A DNA stretch of 64,000 nucleotides from NCBI GenBank assembly GCA_963844055.1, contig CAWJMN010000002.1:558001-622000 (forward strand). Direction: 5' to 3'. The position numbers and the translations under genes are program-made. A model generated the notes under the pieces. The model was not told where the DNA came from. It saw only the letters and a list, made by a program, of their open reading frames with translations, and did not search any database. Shown here piece after piece: positions 37,525 through 46,707 of this stretch. This DNA comes from CAWJMN01 sp963844055 (GTDB lineage: Bacteria > Planctomycetota > Planctomycetia > Pirellulales > Pirellulaceae). How positions within the stretch are numbered: position 1 is the first letter of the stretch; every line of letters starts with the position of its first letter.

Positions 37525-38124
37525 ATGAGCGCCAAGCCTCGTCCCAGCCAAGAGACTCCCGAGGAGAACGAGGCGGAAGAACCCTCCGGCCCACTAGAGA
37601 TTGCCGTCGTAGGTGAGCTGACAGAACGTGAGTCCGACATTTGTGAAAAGCTTCTCGAAGTTCCCGTGGGAGGCGAGTGCATCCTCTATTTCAACTCGCC
37701 CGGGGGCAGTTCCTATGCAGCCCTGTCGCTGATGTCGCTCATTCAGTTGCGAAAACTCCAAGCGACCGGAATCGTCATTGGCGAATGCTCCTCGGCGGCA
37801 CTTTGGCCCTTTGCCGCCTGCAAGCGTCGACTTGTCCTTCCCTATAGCATCCTGCTGTTTCACCCCATGAAATGGGAAAGCGAAGAGCATGTGGGCATCG
37901 CGGAAGCGGCCGAGTGGGCTCGGCACTTTGCCCACCTGGAAAGCACCATGGATAAACTTTTGGCGGACCTGCTCGGCCTGTCAACCATGCTGGTGGATGG
38001 CTGGGTTCGGCCAGGCCGACATATCACCGGCCCCGAACTGGTTGCTGCGGGTGCCGCAGAGATGATCTCTCCCCTCAGCCTCGATATGCCAGACCTTCTC
38101 ATGCCGCCGAAGGTCGGCCAATAG
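37525..38124 (+). CDS. Divergent ClpP-like serine protease
   Basis: 199 residues. The ClpP/crotonase fold appears as LYFNSPGGSSYAALSLM, GIVIGECSSAALWPF (Ser90 aligned with the ClpP nucleophile in GQAAS), ILLFHPMKW (His113) and GRHITGPELVAAGAAEMI. The N terminus is Glu/Pro-rich and the head region differs from canonical ClpP. No clpX or second clpP is adjacent. It could form a proteolytic ring, or be a membrane-unrelated peptidase of the same clan. Confidence 0.85.
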   Translation: MSAKPRPSQETPEENEAEEPSGPLEIAVVGELTERESDICEKLLEVPVGGECILYFNSPGGSSYAALSLMSLIQLRKLQATGIVIGECSSAALWPFAACKRRLVLPYSILLFHPMKWESEEHVGIAEAAEWARHFAHLESTMDKLLADLLGLSTMLVDGWVRPGRHITGPELVAAGAAEMISPLSLDMPDLLMPPKVGQ

Positions 38125-38292
38125 TTACTCCTCGATGCAAGTCGATGCGTGCTGAGCGACGCCGAAACATCCGGTTTTCTAAGGGGCAGAGTGCTCTAGG
38201 GGGTTCTGCGGGACGGTTGCTATCATCCGGCCTGCCAAGGGGAGACAAATCCCTGGCTTCCTTGTGTCACCCACAGGCCCTAAATCGCAAAC

Positions 38293-39684
38293 ATGTTCAC
38301 TCGGCGTTCTTTTGTCGCTACCGGCTTAGCCGGCCTGGCCTTTGCAGGTTGCCGCCCTACCAGCGGCGCCGCCACCGGCTCGCGTCATAAGCCAACCACT
38401 GCCGCCGGACAGCGTTACTTTGCCGCATTGCCTGGCCTACATGCAACCCACCATGAAGGACTTCAGGCAGAGCTTGCGCGGCTCGAAGAAGAAAAACAAA
38501 CGCCGCTATTATTTGATGCCTCCCTTCCCACTGCGCAGGCGCGTCAAAGCCAAGACAAACCGCTGGTAGCGCTCGAACAAGCCTTTCCGCTGCTGAGCCG
38601 CCAACTTGTCATGCAGCAAATTGCGGAAGTGCTTCCGGCCGGGCCTTTTCCTATGTCTCCTCCACAGCAGGAACGGTCCAAAGAACTGCTGCAGCGTTAC
38701 AAACAAGGACGCAAAGCATTCGAGCAAGCCTTGCCGTCGGAAAAAAGCGGCTACGGCCTGCAAACCGCACAAGGGTATTTAGCCCGCCATGACTTTTTGG
38801 ACGTCTTAGAAATTGGCTGTCGCCTTTGCATCCTTTCCGCCGCCGATCATCAACGGGTAGGAGACGCCTCGGCCGCCTTGGCAGAACTACAAACCGCTGC
38901 GGATGCTATAACGCTGCTCGCGAATGAACCGAGTCTCTTGGCACGTTCGGTTGCCACACGGCTACGAAGTGAATGGTGTTTGGCCACTTGCTTTCAACTC
39001 GATTCGCTCATCCTCCCATCCCATTTGCGTGAGGCGCTGCTGCAGTCGATTCGCACACAGCAATCGCAACTAAGGCCCACGCCGTTTTACTTTGCGGCCG
39101 AGCGCACTGCTGGACTAGTCGCCTACGAGTGGGTGCGACATGGCGCCTTCCTATCGCTGCTATCGGCCGAGGAAGTTCAATCGCTGACCCAGCAAGGATT
39201 GCTTCCCGCGACGCGCAAAGCTGCCGAACAAAATGTGGATCAGGATCAACACTTTTACCTTTCGCAAATGCGTGAGCTTGTCGACAGTTGTCGCTTGCCC
39301 CACTTCCAGCGTCTGAAGGCGCTGCAAAAGTCGCAAGCACTTCTGATCCAGCAGCAGCGTGAAGGAACCTATCCGCAAATTGCCTCGCGACTATTACGCG
39401 ACTTAATCGCCGCTAGTCGGTGGATGGCCATGGATGAAACACGGCTGGCCTCGCTAGAGATCGCACTAGCCACGTCGCTGGCTGCCGCGCCACGCAGTGC
39501 ACCGATTAGTCCGCTCACTGGTGGCAAACTGCTGGTTGAAACAACGCCGCTTCATGTGACCGTTCGGTATTCGCTGGAACCAACCCCAGCCGGTTCCCTG
39601 CGCTCGGCAGCCGAGGAAGTGGTCTCTTGCCCGATCGCCCAGTCGCTGGCGATGCCGGAAACCGGCCCAACTCGCCGGCGATAA
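38293..39684 (+). CDS. Lipoprotein of unknown function
   Basis: 463 residues. N terminus TRRSFVATGLAGLAFAGC combines a Tat-like twin Arg and a lipobox ending in Cys20. The mature protein is mostly alpha-helical with Gln/Leu-rich segments (ALEQAFPLLSRQLVMQQIAE) and no recognised domain. Probably anchored to a membrane facing the periplasm. Confidence 0.7.
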   Translation: MFTRRSFVATGLAGLAFAGCRPTSGAATGSRHKPTTAAGQRYFAALPGLHATHHEGLQAELARLEEEKQTPLLFDASLPTAQARQSQDKPLVALEQAFPLLSRQLVMQQIAEVLPAGPFPMSPPQQERSKELLQRYKQGRKAFEQALPSEKSGYGLQTAQGYLARHDFLDVLEIGCRLCILSAADHQRVGDASAALAELQTAADAITLLANEPSLLARSVATRLRSEWCLATCFQLDSLILPSHLREALLQSIRTQQSQLRPTPFYFAAERTAGLVAYEWVRHGAFLSLLSAEEVQSLTQQGLLPATRKAAEQNVDQDQHFYLSQMRELVDSCRLPHFQRLKALQKSQALLIQQQREGTYPQIASRLLRDLIAASRWMAMDETRLASLEIALATSLAAAPRSAPISPLTGGKLLVETTPLHVTVRYSLEPTPAGSLRSAAEEVVSCPIAQSLAMPETGPTRRR

Positions 39685-39955
39685 CTCGATTCATCCGTAG
39701 CCAATCGCTGGTTCTGGCGATTCAGCCATTCCAAAAACACCTCATTTGCCCCCTTCACGCAATTTGCCAGCCCTGTAACAGGCAGGTAACAGCCGCCGGG
39801 ATTTCGCTTGCCAGAATCTGGCCCCCCGGACAAAACTAAAGGCGTGCCAAGTTCGTCTTAGACTCCACAGGGCCAGATCAGGCCCGTATTTGAGTCGGGC
39901 CGAAGAGGCAGTTGCAATTGAGAATCGCTCCTCTCCTTGGGAAAGCGGGTGTGTA

Positions 39956-42316
39956 ATGAAGACACTAATGAAGATCTTGCTGGCATTTTCTTGTATCTGC
40001 CTGGCGTATGCACCATGCCCCGTTTTGGCGCAAGGGGTGCTGATCATCCACAATCACCCAACGCCGATTCGCTTGCCACGCCCCATTCCTCTCCCTACCC
40101 CTGCCCCGATCTCCTACAAGGTAAAAGAACTCGCCTTCCAAGCCAAAGTCGTCGACCAAGTTGCGCAGGTTCAGGTAAGCCAGTCGTTTGTGAACACCGG
40201 TAGCCAAGCGATGGAAGTGAGCTTTGTCTTTCCGCTCCCCTACGATGGAGCGATTGACCGCATGACCCTTCTGGTGGATGGCAAAGAATACGAAGCCAAG
40301 CTTCTTCCTGCAAAAGAAGCCCGAACCATCTACGAAGGGTATATTCGCCGCAATCAAGATCCAGCGCTGCTTGAATGGGTTGGCACTGGCATGTTCCAGA
40401 CGAGCGTCTTTCCAGTTCCGGCAGGAGCAGAACGCAAGGTGACCCTGAAATTTAGCCAGCTTCTGCGTAAGGAAGGAACCCTTACCGATTTGCTCTTGCC
40501 GCTCGCCACCGCGAAGTACAGTTCGATGGCGGTTGAAAAGCTGCTCATCGAAGCCAGCATTGAAACCACTGGAGAGCTAAAGAATGTCTACAGCCCTACC
40601 CATGGCATTGATGTCAAACGCCCCGATGCACACCATGCGACCATTCGCCTAGAAGCGAACAACCAAATCCCTTCAACCGACTTTCGACTCTTGTTTGACT
40701 CCAGCGATGGTAAAGTGGGAGCGAGCTTGATTAGCTATCGCCCCAACCCCAATGAAGATGGCTACTTCCTATTGCTTGCCAGTCCTGAGATCAAAACACA
40801 AGATGTAGAACGTCCTGCGAAAACCGTTCTGTTTGTTGTGGATCGCTCGGGAAGCATGAGTGGCAACAAGTTTACTCAGGCCAAAGAGGCCCTCAAATTT
40901 GTGCTGAACAATTTGCAACAAGGCGACACCTTCAACATCATCGCCTACGACAGTAACGTCGAATCGTTTAAGCCAGAGCTGCAAAAGTTTGACGATGAGA
41001 GCCGTAAGAGTGCACTTGGCTTTGTCGAAGGACTTTTTGCAGGTGGCGGCACCAATATCGAAGGGGCACTTTCTACGGGCCTGGGAATGCTGGTCGATGA
41101 CAAACGCCCAAGCTATGTGCTCTTCCTCACGGATGGCCTTCCAACGGCAGGCGAAGTCAACGAGACCAAGATCGTTGCCTCTAGCACCGGCAAGAACAAG
41201 GTTCGCGCCCGTCTGATCAACTTTGGCGTAGGTTACGACGTGAACAGCCGTCTGCTTGATAAGATCGCTCGCGAAAACTTCGGACAAAGCGAATACATCC
41301 GTCCCGATGAAAACATTGAGGCAGCCGTTGGAAAGCTCTACGCCAAAATCAGTTCGCCTGTGATGACCGATGTAAAAGTCAACATCGATGTAGATGCCGT
41401 ACGCCCTGAACAAGGTCCAGCCACCTCGCGGGCCTATCCCCGCGAAGTGCATGACCTCTTTACTGGCCAGCAATTAGTGCAGGTCGGCCGATACAAATAC
41501 AATGGTGGTGCCAAGGTGACGATCACCGGCCGCATCGGCAAAGAGGACAAAAAACTCGATTTCCCCGCAACGCTGGTTGAGAAGAGTGGCGACCAAACCT
41601 ACGCCTTCATTGAGAAGCTGTGGGCGATACGTCGCGTCGGTGAGATCATTGATGAACTAGACCTCAAGGGAAAGAATGATGAACTGGTCAGCGAGCTAGT
41701 GGCCTTGGCTACCAAGCACGGGATCCTTACCGCCTACACTTCTTTCCTTGCAGATGATCAAGCGCGACCTGGCCAATTGGCTTCTAGCGACAACCTTCAG
41801 CGGGCTCGCCGCTCGCTAGAACAACTCAGCATTGCCGAAGGCCGGGCGGGTGTTTCGCAGCGATTCTCGAAGAAGTCACTGCAAGAGAATGCCACCGCCC
41901 AAAACTCGGTCGGTGGCGCAGGTTATAGCTTGCCCGCGCTTTCATCTCCTGGGGGGAAGGCCTCTGGTCCAGCGGTACCCGCTGGTCTGGCCGGCCCTGC
42001 ATCAGGGCTCGGAGCCGCTGGAACTGGCAAGTACCGCGACGTTGACTCCGACAAAGAGATCTCTAGCGAAGGGGTTGTGCAAAACGTCGGCAATACCACG
42101 CTCTACAAGCGAGGAAAGTTGCTGATCGCTTCTACCGCAGAAAAGATCGATCCTGAAAAGGACACCGCCAAGATCAAGACTGTCAAGCGTTACAGCGACG
42201 AGTACTTTGTGCTGGTGAAAGATAACTCCGCTGAAGAAAACGCGGTGCTGGCTCGCCAGCAAGATGATGAGCAACTGTTGCTCACGCTGCGTGGCCAAGT
42301 CTACAAGATTGAGTAG
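39956..42316 (+). CDS. VIT and von Willebrand factor A domain protein
   Basis: 786 residues from ATG 39956. Signal peptide, then a VIT domain (about 45-170; SQSFVNTGSQAMEVSFVFPL), then a VWA domain with the MIDAS DRSGSMSG and GGGTNIEGALSTGL (about 285-460). A Gly/Ala/Pro-rich segment (about 670-705) precedes a C-terminal beta region. Homologous to inter-alpha-trypsin inhibitor heavy-chain-like bacterial proteins; surface or periplasmic adhesion or scaffolding is inferred. Confidence 0.9.
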   Translation: MKTLMKILLAFSCICLAYAPCPVLAQGVLIIHNHPTPIRLPRPIPLPTPAPISYKVKELAFQAKVVDQVAQVQVSQSFVNTGSQAMEVSFVFPLPYDGAIDRMTLLVDGKEYEAKLLPAKEARTIYEGYIRRNQDPALLEWVGTGMFQTSVFPVPAGAERKVTLKFSQLLRKEGTLTDLLLPLATAKYSSMAVEKLLIEASIETTGELKNVYSPTHGIDVKRPDAHHATIRLEANNQIPSTDFRLLFDSSDGKVGASLISYRPNPNEDGYFLLLASPEIKTQDVERPAKTVLFVVDRSGSMSGNKFTQAKEALKFVLNNLQQGDTFNIIAYDSNVESFKPELQKFDDESRKSALGFVEGLFAGGGTNIEGALSTGLGMLVDDKRPSYVLFLTDGLPTAGEVNETKIVASSTGKNKVRARLINFGVGYDVNSRLLDKIARENFGQSEYIRPDENIEAAVGKLYAKISSPVMTDVKVNIDVDAVRPEQGPATSRAYPREVHDLFTGQQLVQVGRYKYNGGAKVTITGRIGKEDKKLDFPATLVEKSGDQTYAFIEKLWAIRRVGEIIDELDLKGKNDELVSELVALATKHGILTAYTSFLADDQARPGQLASSDNLQRARRSLEQLSIAEGRAGVSQRFSKKSLQENATAQNSVGGAGYSLPALSSPGGKASGPAVPAGLAGPASGLGAAGTGKYRDVDSDKEISSEGVVQNVGNTTLYKRGKLLIASTAEKIDPEKDTAKIKTVKRYSDEYFVLVKDNSAEENAVLARQQDDEQLLLTLRGQVYKIE

Positions 42317-42347
42317 ACGGCCAAGCTAATCCGACCGTAATAACAAC

Positions 42348-42375
42348 CGTTCCCTTGTGATAAACCAAGGGAACG
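42348..42375. terminator. Hairpin between convergent VIT/VWA and ptsI genes
   Basis: CGTTCCCTTG pairs perfectly with CAAGGGAACG across an 8-base loop between the two stop codons. T runs are absent, so it is a candidate bidirectional terminator. Confidence 0.5.
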
Positions 42376-42379
42376 TGGC

Positions 42380-44143
42380 TTAGACCGTGTCAAGCATCTG
42401 CAAGTTGGGGGCAATCTTGTTCAGCTGTTCGGCCATATAGCGTTTTACTGCTGCGGTGGTACGCAGCGTCATTGCCCGACGCAGAATCTGCTGCGTCGAT
42501 TCTACCGTCAGATGGGCGGCCAATTCCTTCATCGAGGGAATGAAGGCAGGACTCATACTAAAGCTGCGAAGCCCCATCGCAAACAGCAGCACAAACGCTC
42601 TCGGCTGACCGGCCATTTCACCGCACAGCGTCAGCGACACCTTACGCTTCTCGCAAGCCTTGATCACGTCTGAAAGCACACGCAAAACCGGTGGCGCCAG
42701 CGGCTGACACAGGTGACTTACCTTGGGGTTGTCACGATCGGCCGCCATCAAATACTGCACCAAGTCGTTCGAACCAATCGAAACGAATTCGACGTGCGGC
42801 AGCATGTCTCGGATCGAAATGGCTGCGGCAGGAACTTCCAACATCATGCCTAGCGGAACTTCGCCAAAGTCCTTGCGTTCTTGACGCAACTGCTGCTTGG
42901 CCTTTTCCACCATCGACTTGACCTTACGAACCTCTTCGAGGGTCGTGATCATCGGAAACATCATACGAACTTTGCCATTCATATCGCGTGCATAAGCCGC
43001 AGCACGCAAGACGGCACGCAATTGCTTGGTAAAGAACTCAGGATGTTCAAACGATAGCCGGATGCTGCGCCAACCCATAAACGGATTGGCCTCTTGATGC
43101 GTGTGCCCTAAGTACGGCACCGTCTTGTCGCCACCGATATCCAGCGTCCGAATCGTGACGGTCTTATTCGGACTCGCCTCAATCACGTCGCGATAGGCAA
43201 TCAGCTGCTCTTCTTCGTCGGGAATCGTCGGATGTGCGAGATAAATATACTCGGTTCGAAATAGGCCAACCCCGCTGGCTCCCATGGCTGATGCCGCCTT
43301 GGCATCCGCAACACTGTTGACGTTTGCCAGCAGTTCAAGCTCGACCCCATCCGCCGTACGCGCTGGTAGATCGCGATTGCCCGCCAATTGGTCCTTCAGC
43401 AGGAAGAACTCGCGCTCTAACTTGAGGTAGGCGCTGCGTTGTTCCGCATCAGGATTGACGAGTACGTGCCCACCACGCCCATCGACAACAATCGTGTCGC
43501 CGGTTTTGATTTGACGAAGGATGCCCCGCACACCAGATATTGCCGGAATGCCCCTGCTACGCGCGATGATCGCTGCGTGGCTGGTTTGGCTTCCTGCTTG
43601 GGTAACGATGCCCCGAACTTCAATGTCTCCCAGCGCCACGGCTTGGCTAGGCAGCAACTCATCGGCCACAACAATCACTGGGCCGGTCAAAACGCCCTTC
43701 TGGGGATCCGCCACATTTTTCAAATGGGAGGCCAGTCGCGTGATCACATCGCGCAGGTCATTGAGCCGCTCCCGCATGTAGTCATCATCGGCCTTGGCAA
43801 AAATGGCCGTGTACTGCTCTAGCAGTTTGACGAGCGCCGCCTGCGAAGTGAGTCGGTCGTCGACGATCCAGGATCGAACCCGACTGGTAAACGCAGCGTC
43901 GCGTAGAATCGTTTCATGAACGCCAAAAATGGCAGCTTCATCATGCCCCACCTGGGTTGCTACCTTGGATTGTAGCGCACGAAGCTCTGCGGCCGCCTTA
44001 TCACGGGCAGTTTCATAGTTGGCCAGCTCGGCCGTAATCTCGTTGTCTTCCAGGCGTTTCGTGTCCGGGTTCACGAAAATCTCGTGAATGCAATAAGCGG
44101 TGCCCACAGCCACGCCTGGCGAGACGGGAATCCCTTTACGCAT
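42380..44143 (-). CDS. ptsI: Phosphoenolpyruvate--protein phosphotransferase (PTS enzyme I)
   Basis: 587 residues from ATG 44143. Enzyme I architecture: helical HPr-binding segment, the phosphohistidine loop VTQAGSQTSHAAIIARSRGI, then the PEP-binding barrel with MGASGVGLFRTEYIYL, RTLDIGGDK, SIGSNDLVQYLMA and LCGEMAGQP. It autophosphorylates from PEP and passes phosphate to HPr. No GAF domain, so it is enzyme I and not PtsP. Neither HPr nor sugar-specific enzyme II genes are nearby. Confidence 0.95.
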   Translation of the reverse strand: MRKGIPVSPGVAVGTAYCIHEIFVNPDTKRLEDNEITAELANYETARDKAAAELRALQSKVATQVGHDEAAIFGVHETILRDAAFTSRVRSWIVDDRLTSQAALVKLLEQYTAIFAKADDDYMRERLNDLRDVITRLASHLKNVADPQKGVLTGPVIVVADELLPSQAVALGDIEVRGIVTQAGSQTSHAAIIARSRGIPAISGVRGILRQIKTGDTIVVDGRGGHVLVNPDAEQRSAYLKLEREFFLLKDQLAGNRDLPARTADGVELELLANVNSVADAKAASAMGASGVGLFRTEYIYLAHPTIPDEEEQLIAYRDVIEASPNKTVTIRTLDIGGDKTVPYLGHTHQEANPFMGWRSIRLSFEHPEFFTKQLRAVLRAAAYARDMNGKVRMMFPMITTLEEVRKVKSMVEKAKQQLRQERKDFGEVPLGMMLEVPAAAISIRDMLPHVEFVSIGSNDLVQYLMAADRDNPKVSHLCQPLAPPVLRVLSDVIKACEKRKVSLTLCGEMAGQPRAFVLLFAMGLRSFSMSPAFIPSMKELAAHLTVESTQQILRRAMTLRTTAAVKRYMAEQLNKIAPNLQMLDTV

Positions 44144-44582
44144 ACCGCGAAATGTAGCAGCAAAAATGGCAAGTGGCAAACCGGCCATTCCAGACAATTA
44201 CACGTAACATATTGCTGCCAATAGACTTAACGAGATTTACCAGCCACCATTTATCACCAGGATTTGTGATACCACGAATGTCCACAATTACACTTCCTGA
44301 TTTTTGGCCACCACACCTCGCTACGGATCACCCCACATATAAGGGAATAAGGTTAAATATCCATATTTGACCTGCCCATTCACCGCAAAGCCCCCTTAAC
44401 CCCCTCCCTGAGGCTGGTAATCGGTTGTTTGAAAAAAGGGGTTTGGGTATATTATTGGGCTTGTCTAAGCCTAAAAGCAGGCTTACGCTCCCCCCTAGAA
44501 ACGCTGCGGTAGTTTTTTACCTTTGCGTAGCCAAGGGGAGCTAGGTTAGCAGTTGGTGGTTGTTGGTAGAGAAGTGAGTGCC
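44144..44582. other. Divergent intergenic region upstream of the acyl-carrier gene set
   Basis: About 440 bases without a supported gene. A weak promoter-like pair TTGAAA (44429-44434) and TATTAT (44450-44455) has a 15-base spacer, which is short. The 44370-44420 part is pyrimidine-rich. No HPr-like frame found. Confidence 0.35.
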
Positions 44583-45056
44583 ATGCGGTTCTGTTTGCTT
44601 GATCGAATTACCCAGATCGAACCTGGGGCCCGAATTACTGCGATCAAACAACTTCGCGCGGACGAAGATTACCTAGCGGACCACTTTCCCCGTTTCCCGG
44701 TTATGCCGGGAGTGCTCATGCTTGAGACGATGTTTCAAGCCAGCATGTGGCTTGTCCGTCAAAGCGAGGGATTCGAAAACGCCATTGTGCTGCTTAAAGA
44801 GGCACGCAACGTTAAGTATTCCGACTTTGTCCAACCTGGCCAAACCCTCGAAGTGACAGCAGAAATCCTCAAGCAGGATGAAAGGCTGACCACCCTCAAG
44901 GCACAAGGGACGGTGGATGGCAAGGTTGCAGTCAATGCTCGCTTGATCCTGGAACGGTTTAATTTGGCAGATCGCCATCCAACGCGTGCCAGTACTGATG
45001 GCTATACAAAGAATGAGTTCCGCAAGATTTTGGCCAAGCTCCTGAGCAAGGCCTAG
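44583..45056 (+). CDS. FabZ-like 3-hydroxyacyl-ACP dehydratase
   Basis: 157 residues from ATG 44583. Hot-dog fold with active-site stretch DHFPRFPVMPGVLMLETM: His34 and Glu48 correspond to the FabZ catalytic pair. VKYSDFVQPGQTLEVTAEIL is the usual central strand. Expected to dehydrate 3-hydroxyacyl chains on an ACP in the cytoplasm. First of three same-strand genes with an ACP and a second dehydratase-like protein. Confidence 0.87.
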   Translation: MRFCLLDRITQIEPGARITAIKQLRADEDYLADHFPRFPVMPGVLMLETMFQASMWLVRQSEGFENAIVLLKEARNVKYSDFVQPGQTLEVTAEILKQDERLTTLKAQGTVDGKVAVNARLILERFNLADRHPTRASTDGYTKNEFRKILAKLLSKA

Positions 45057-45173
45057 TTTTCGCGGTTTGATCCGTAATTTTTGGTTGCGTGGCTAGTATT
45101 CGCCGCTTGGCGAACCACGATGATATTCCGATGAGTTTAGGTTTGATTTTTCAGATTTGGAGTTCGCTCGAAC

Positions 45174-45563
45174 ATGGCTCCCACGACAGACGAGATTTTT
45201 AAGAAGGTACAAACTGCCCTGGTCGATGCTTTGGGGGTAGACGAAGAAGAAGTAACGCCACAAGCAACGCTGGTTGGCGACCTTGGCGCTGAGTCGATCG
45301 ACTTCCTCGATATCGTCTTCAAGCTGGAAAAGGCCTTCACGATCGAGATTCCTCGTAAGGACTTGGCTCCTGAAGACATCCTTACCAGTGCTCAATTCGT
45401 TCAAGACGGAAAGGTCACGCCGGAAGGCATGGTCGAGCTGAAGCAACGGATGCCATTCATGGACTTCTCGAAGTTCGAAGGCAATCCACAAATCCGCGAC
45501 TTCAGCCAACTGCTAACCGTCGGCGCCTTGTGCCGCTACATCCAGTCTAAGCTGGGTGCCTAG
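45174..45563 (+). CDS. Acyl carrier protein with C-terminal insertion
   Basis: 129 residues against about 77-90 for housekeeping ACPs. DLGAESIDFLDIVFKLEKAF contains Ser41 for the phosphopantetheine arm. Around 40 extra residues (QFVQDGKVTPEGMVELKQRM and following) are inserted before the last helix, a form seen in ACPs of specialised lipid or polyene pathways. Lies between two dehydratase-like genes, so it probably serves that set and not general fatty acid synthesis. Confidence 0.88.
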   Translation: MAPTTDEIFKKVQTALVDALGVDEEEVTPQATLVGDLGAESIDFLDIVFKLEKAFTIEIPRKDLAPEDILTSAQFVQDGKVTPEGMVELKQRMPFMDFSKFEGNPQIRDFSQLLTVGALCRYIQSKLGA

Positions 45564-45792
45564 TTTGGCTTGCCTCGGGAAAGCTGTTCCCTGGGCTTGA
45601 TTGTATGGTCACTTTCGCAGGAACCTGCCTGCGAAGGTCCGATGTGCAACGCTCTTCACTTCTCTCCGAAGACTTGCACGCCCCCTTGGGGCTTCCGTTG
45701 TTCTCCAACTTGCTTGGCACGCACGGAAACTCCCAATTACGTAATTCATTTCCGGTCCGATTTCCTTTCGCCCCGCCGAAGCAGTTCCTACC

Positions 45793-46344
45793 ATGCGATG
45801 GTTTTGGATTGATCGATTTGTTGAGTTTGAACGGGGCAAGCGCGCCGTCGCCATCAAGAATATCAGCTTGGTCGAGGAGGAGATCGATGACTACATGCCG
45901 GGTTATCCGATCATGCCGTTCTCCCTGATGATCGAGGGAATGGCCCAAACCGCCGGCTTGCTTGTCGGCGAAATGAGTGGCTTCAAAGAACGCGTCGTCC
46001 TAGCCAAACTCAACAAGGCCATCTGCCATCGCCCCGCCGTGCCAGGTGATTCCCTCCGTTATACGGCCGTCCTTCAGGATGTACAGAAGGATGGGTCCAT
46101 CGCGGTGGTCACCAGCCACCTCGGCACGGAATTGCAGGCCGAAGTGGAGATGATGTTCGCCTTTTTGGATGACCGATTCCCTGCCGGACCGCTGTTCAAT
46201 CCGGTGGAATTTGTTGCCATGATCCGGGCGTTCGGAATGTATGACGTCGGTCGTACTTCCGATGGAAAGCCACTTGAGCTTCCAGAGTTTTATGCCCAAG
46301 CCGAACGTGAAGCGACCGCAGCTTACGCATCGGGCCCCGTCTAA
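45793..46344 (+). CDS. FabZ/FabA-like hot-dog protein lacking the catalytic His
   Basis: 183 residues. The stretch DDYMPGYPIMPFSLMIEGMA aligns residue by residue with the first dehydratase of the set, but position 34 is Tyr instead of His, whereas Glu48 stays. LAKLNKAICHRPAVPGDSLR keeps the substrate-tunnel strand. It may be a structural partner for the first dehydratase, a thioesterase-like relative, or inactive. Third gene of the group; a ketosynthase, expected in related loci, is missing. Confidence 0.8.
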   Translation: MRWFWIDRFVEFERGKRAVAIKNISLVEEEIDDYMPGYPIMPFSLMIEGMAQTAGLLVGEMSGFKERVVLAKLNKAICHRPAVPGDSLRYTAVLQDVQKDGSIAVVTSHLGTELQAEVEMMFAFLDDRFPAGPLFNPVEFVAMIRAFGMYDVGRTSDGKPLELPEFYAQAEREATAAYASGPV

Positions 46345-46401
46345 AGACGGATCACTTTTCTAGCGATCAATTCACGGCGAACGCTGATTCGCCGTGAAGG
46401 G

Positions 46402-46665
46402 TTATCCGCCACCAATCGCAGGCAAAAAGTGCACTTCGCCATTTGGCGTAACGGGCGCCTGCAGTCTTCTCTGCATCATCGCCCCATCGATGGCAGCCTG
46501 GATCGAGTCGCGCAGGCGATCTCCCTGGCAGAGCCGATCTCGCATGCCGGGAAAATGCTCATCTAGCCGCTGGATCACTTCACCCAAAGTACGCGCCACG
46601 ACCTCCACTTGAGCTTCGCCGTGGCTTAAATCACGCATCTGGGCAGGAATGAAGACGGTTGTCAT
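46402..46665 (-). CDS. MoaD/ThiS-like sulfur carrier protein
   Basis: 87 residues, ubiquitin-like fold, with VEVVARTLGEVIQRLDEHFP and the family C terminus VHFLPAIGGG, ending in Gly-Gly that receives sulfur as a thiocarboxylate. It lies 42 bases after the molybdoenzyme large subunit on the same strand, so a role in molybdopterin or another sulfur transfer for that enzyme is plausible. Confidence 0.82.
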   Translation of the reverse strand: MTTVFIPAQMRDLSHGEAQVEVVARTLGEVIQRLDEHFPGMRDRLCQGDRLRDSIQAAIDGAMMQRRLQAPVTPNGEVHFLPAIGGG

Positions 46666-46707
46666 TAGCAGCCTCTTTGCAAACCTCGCCTCATGATAGC
46701 AAGGAAG

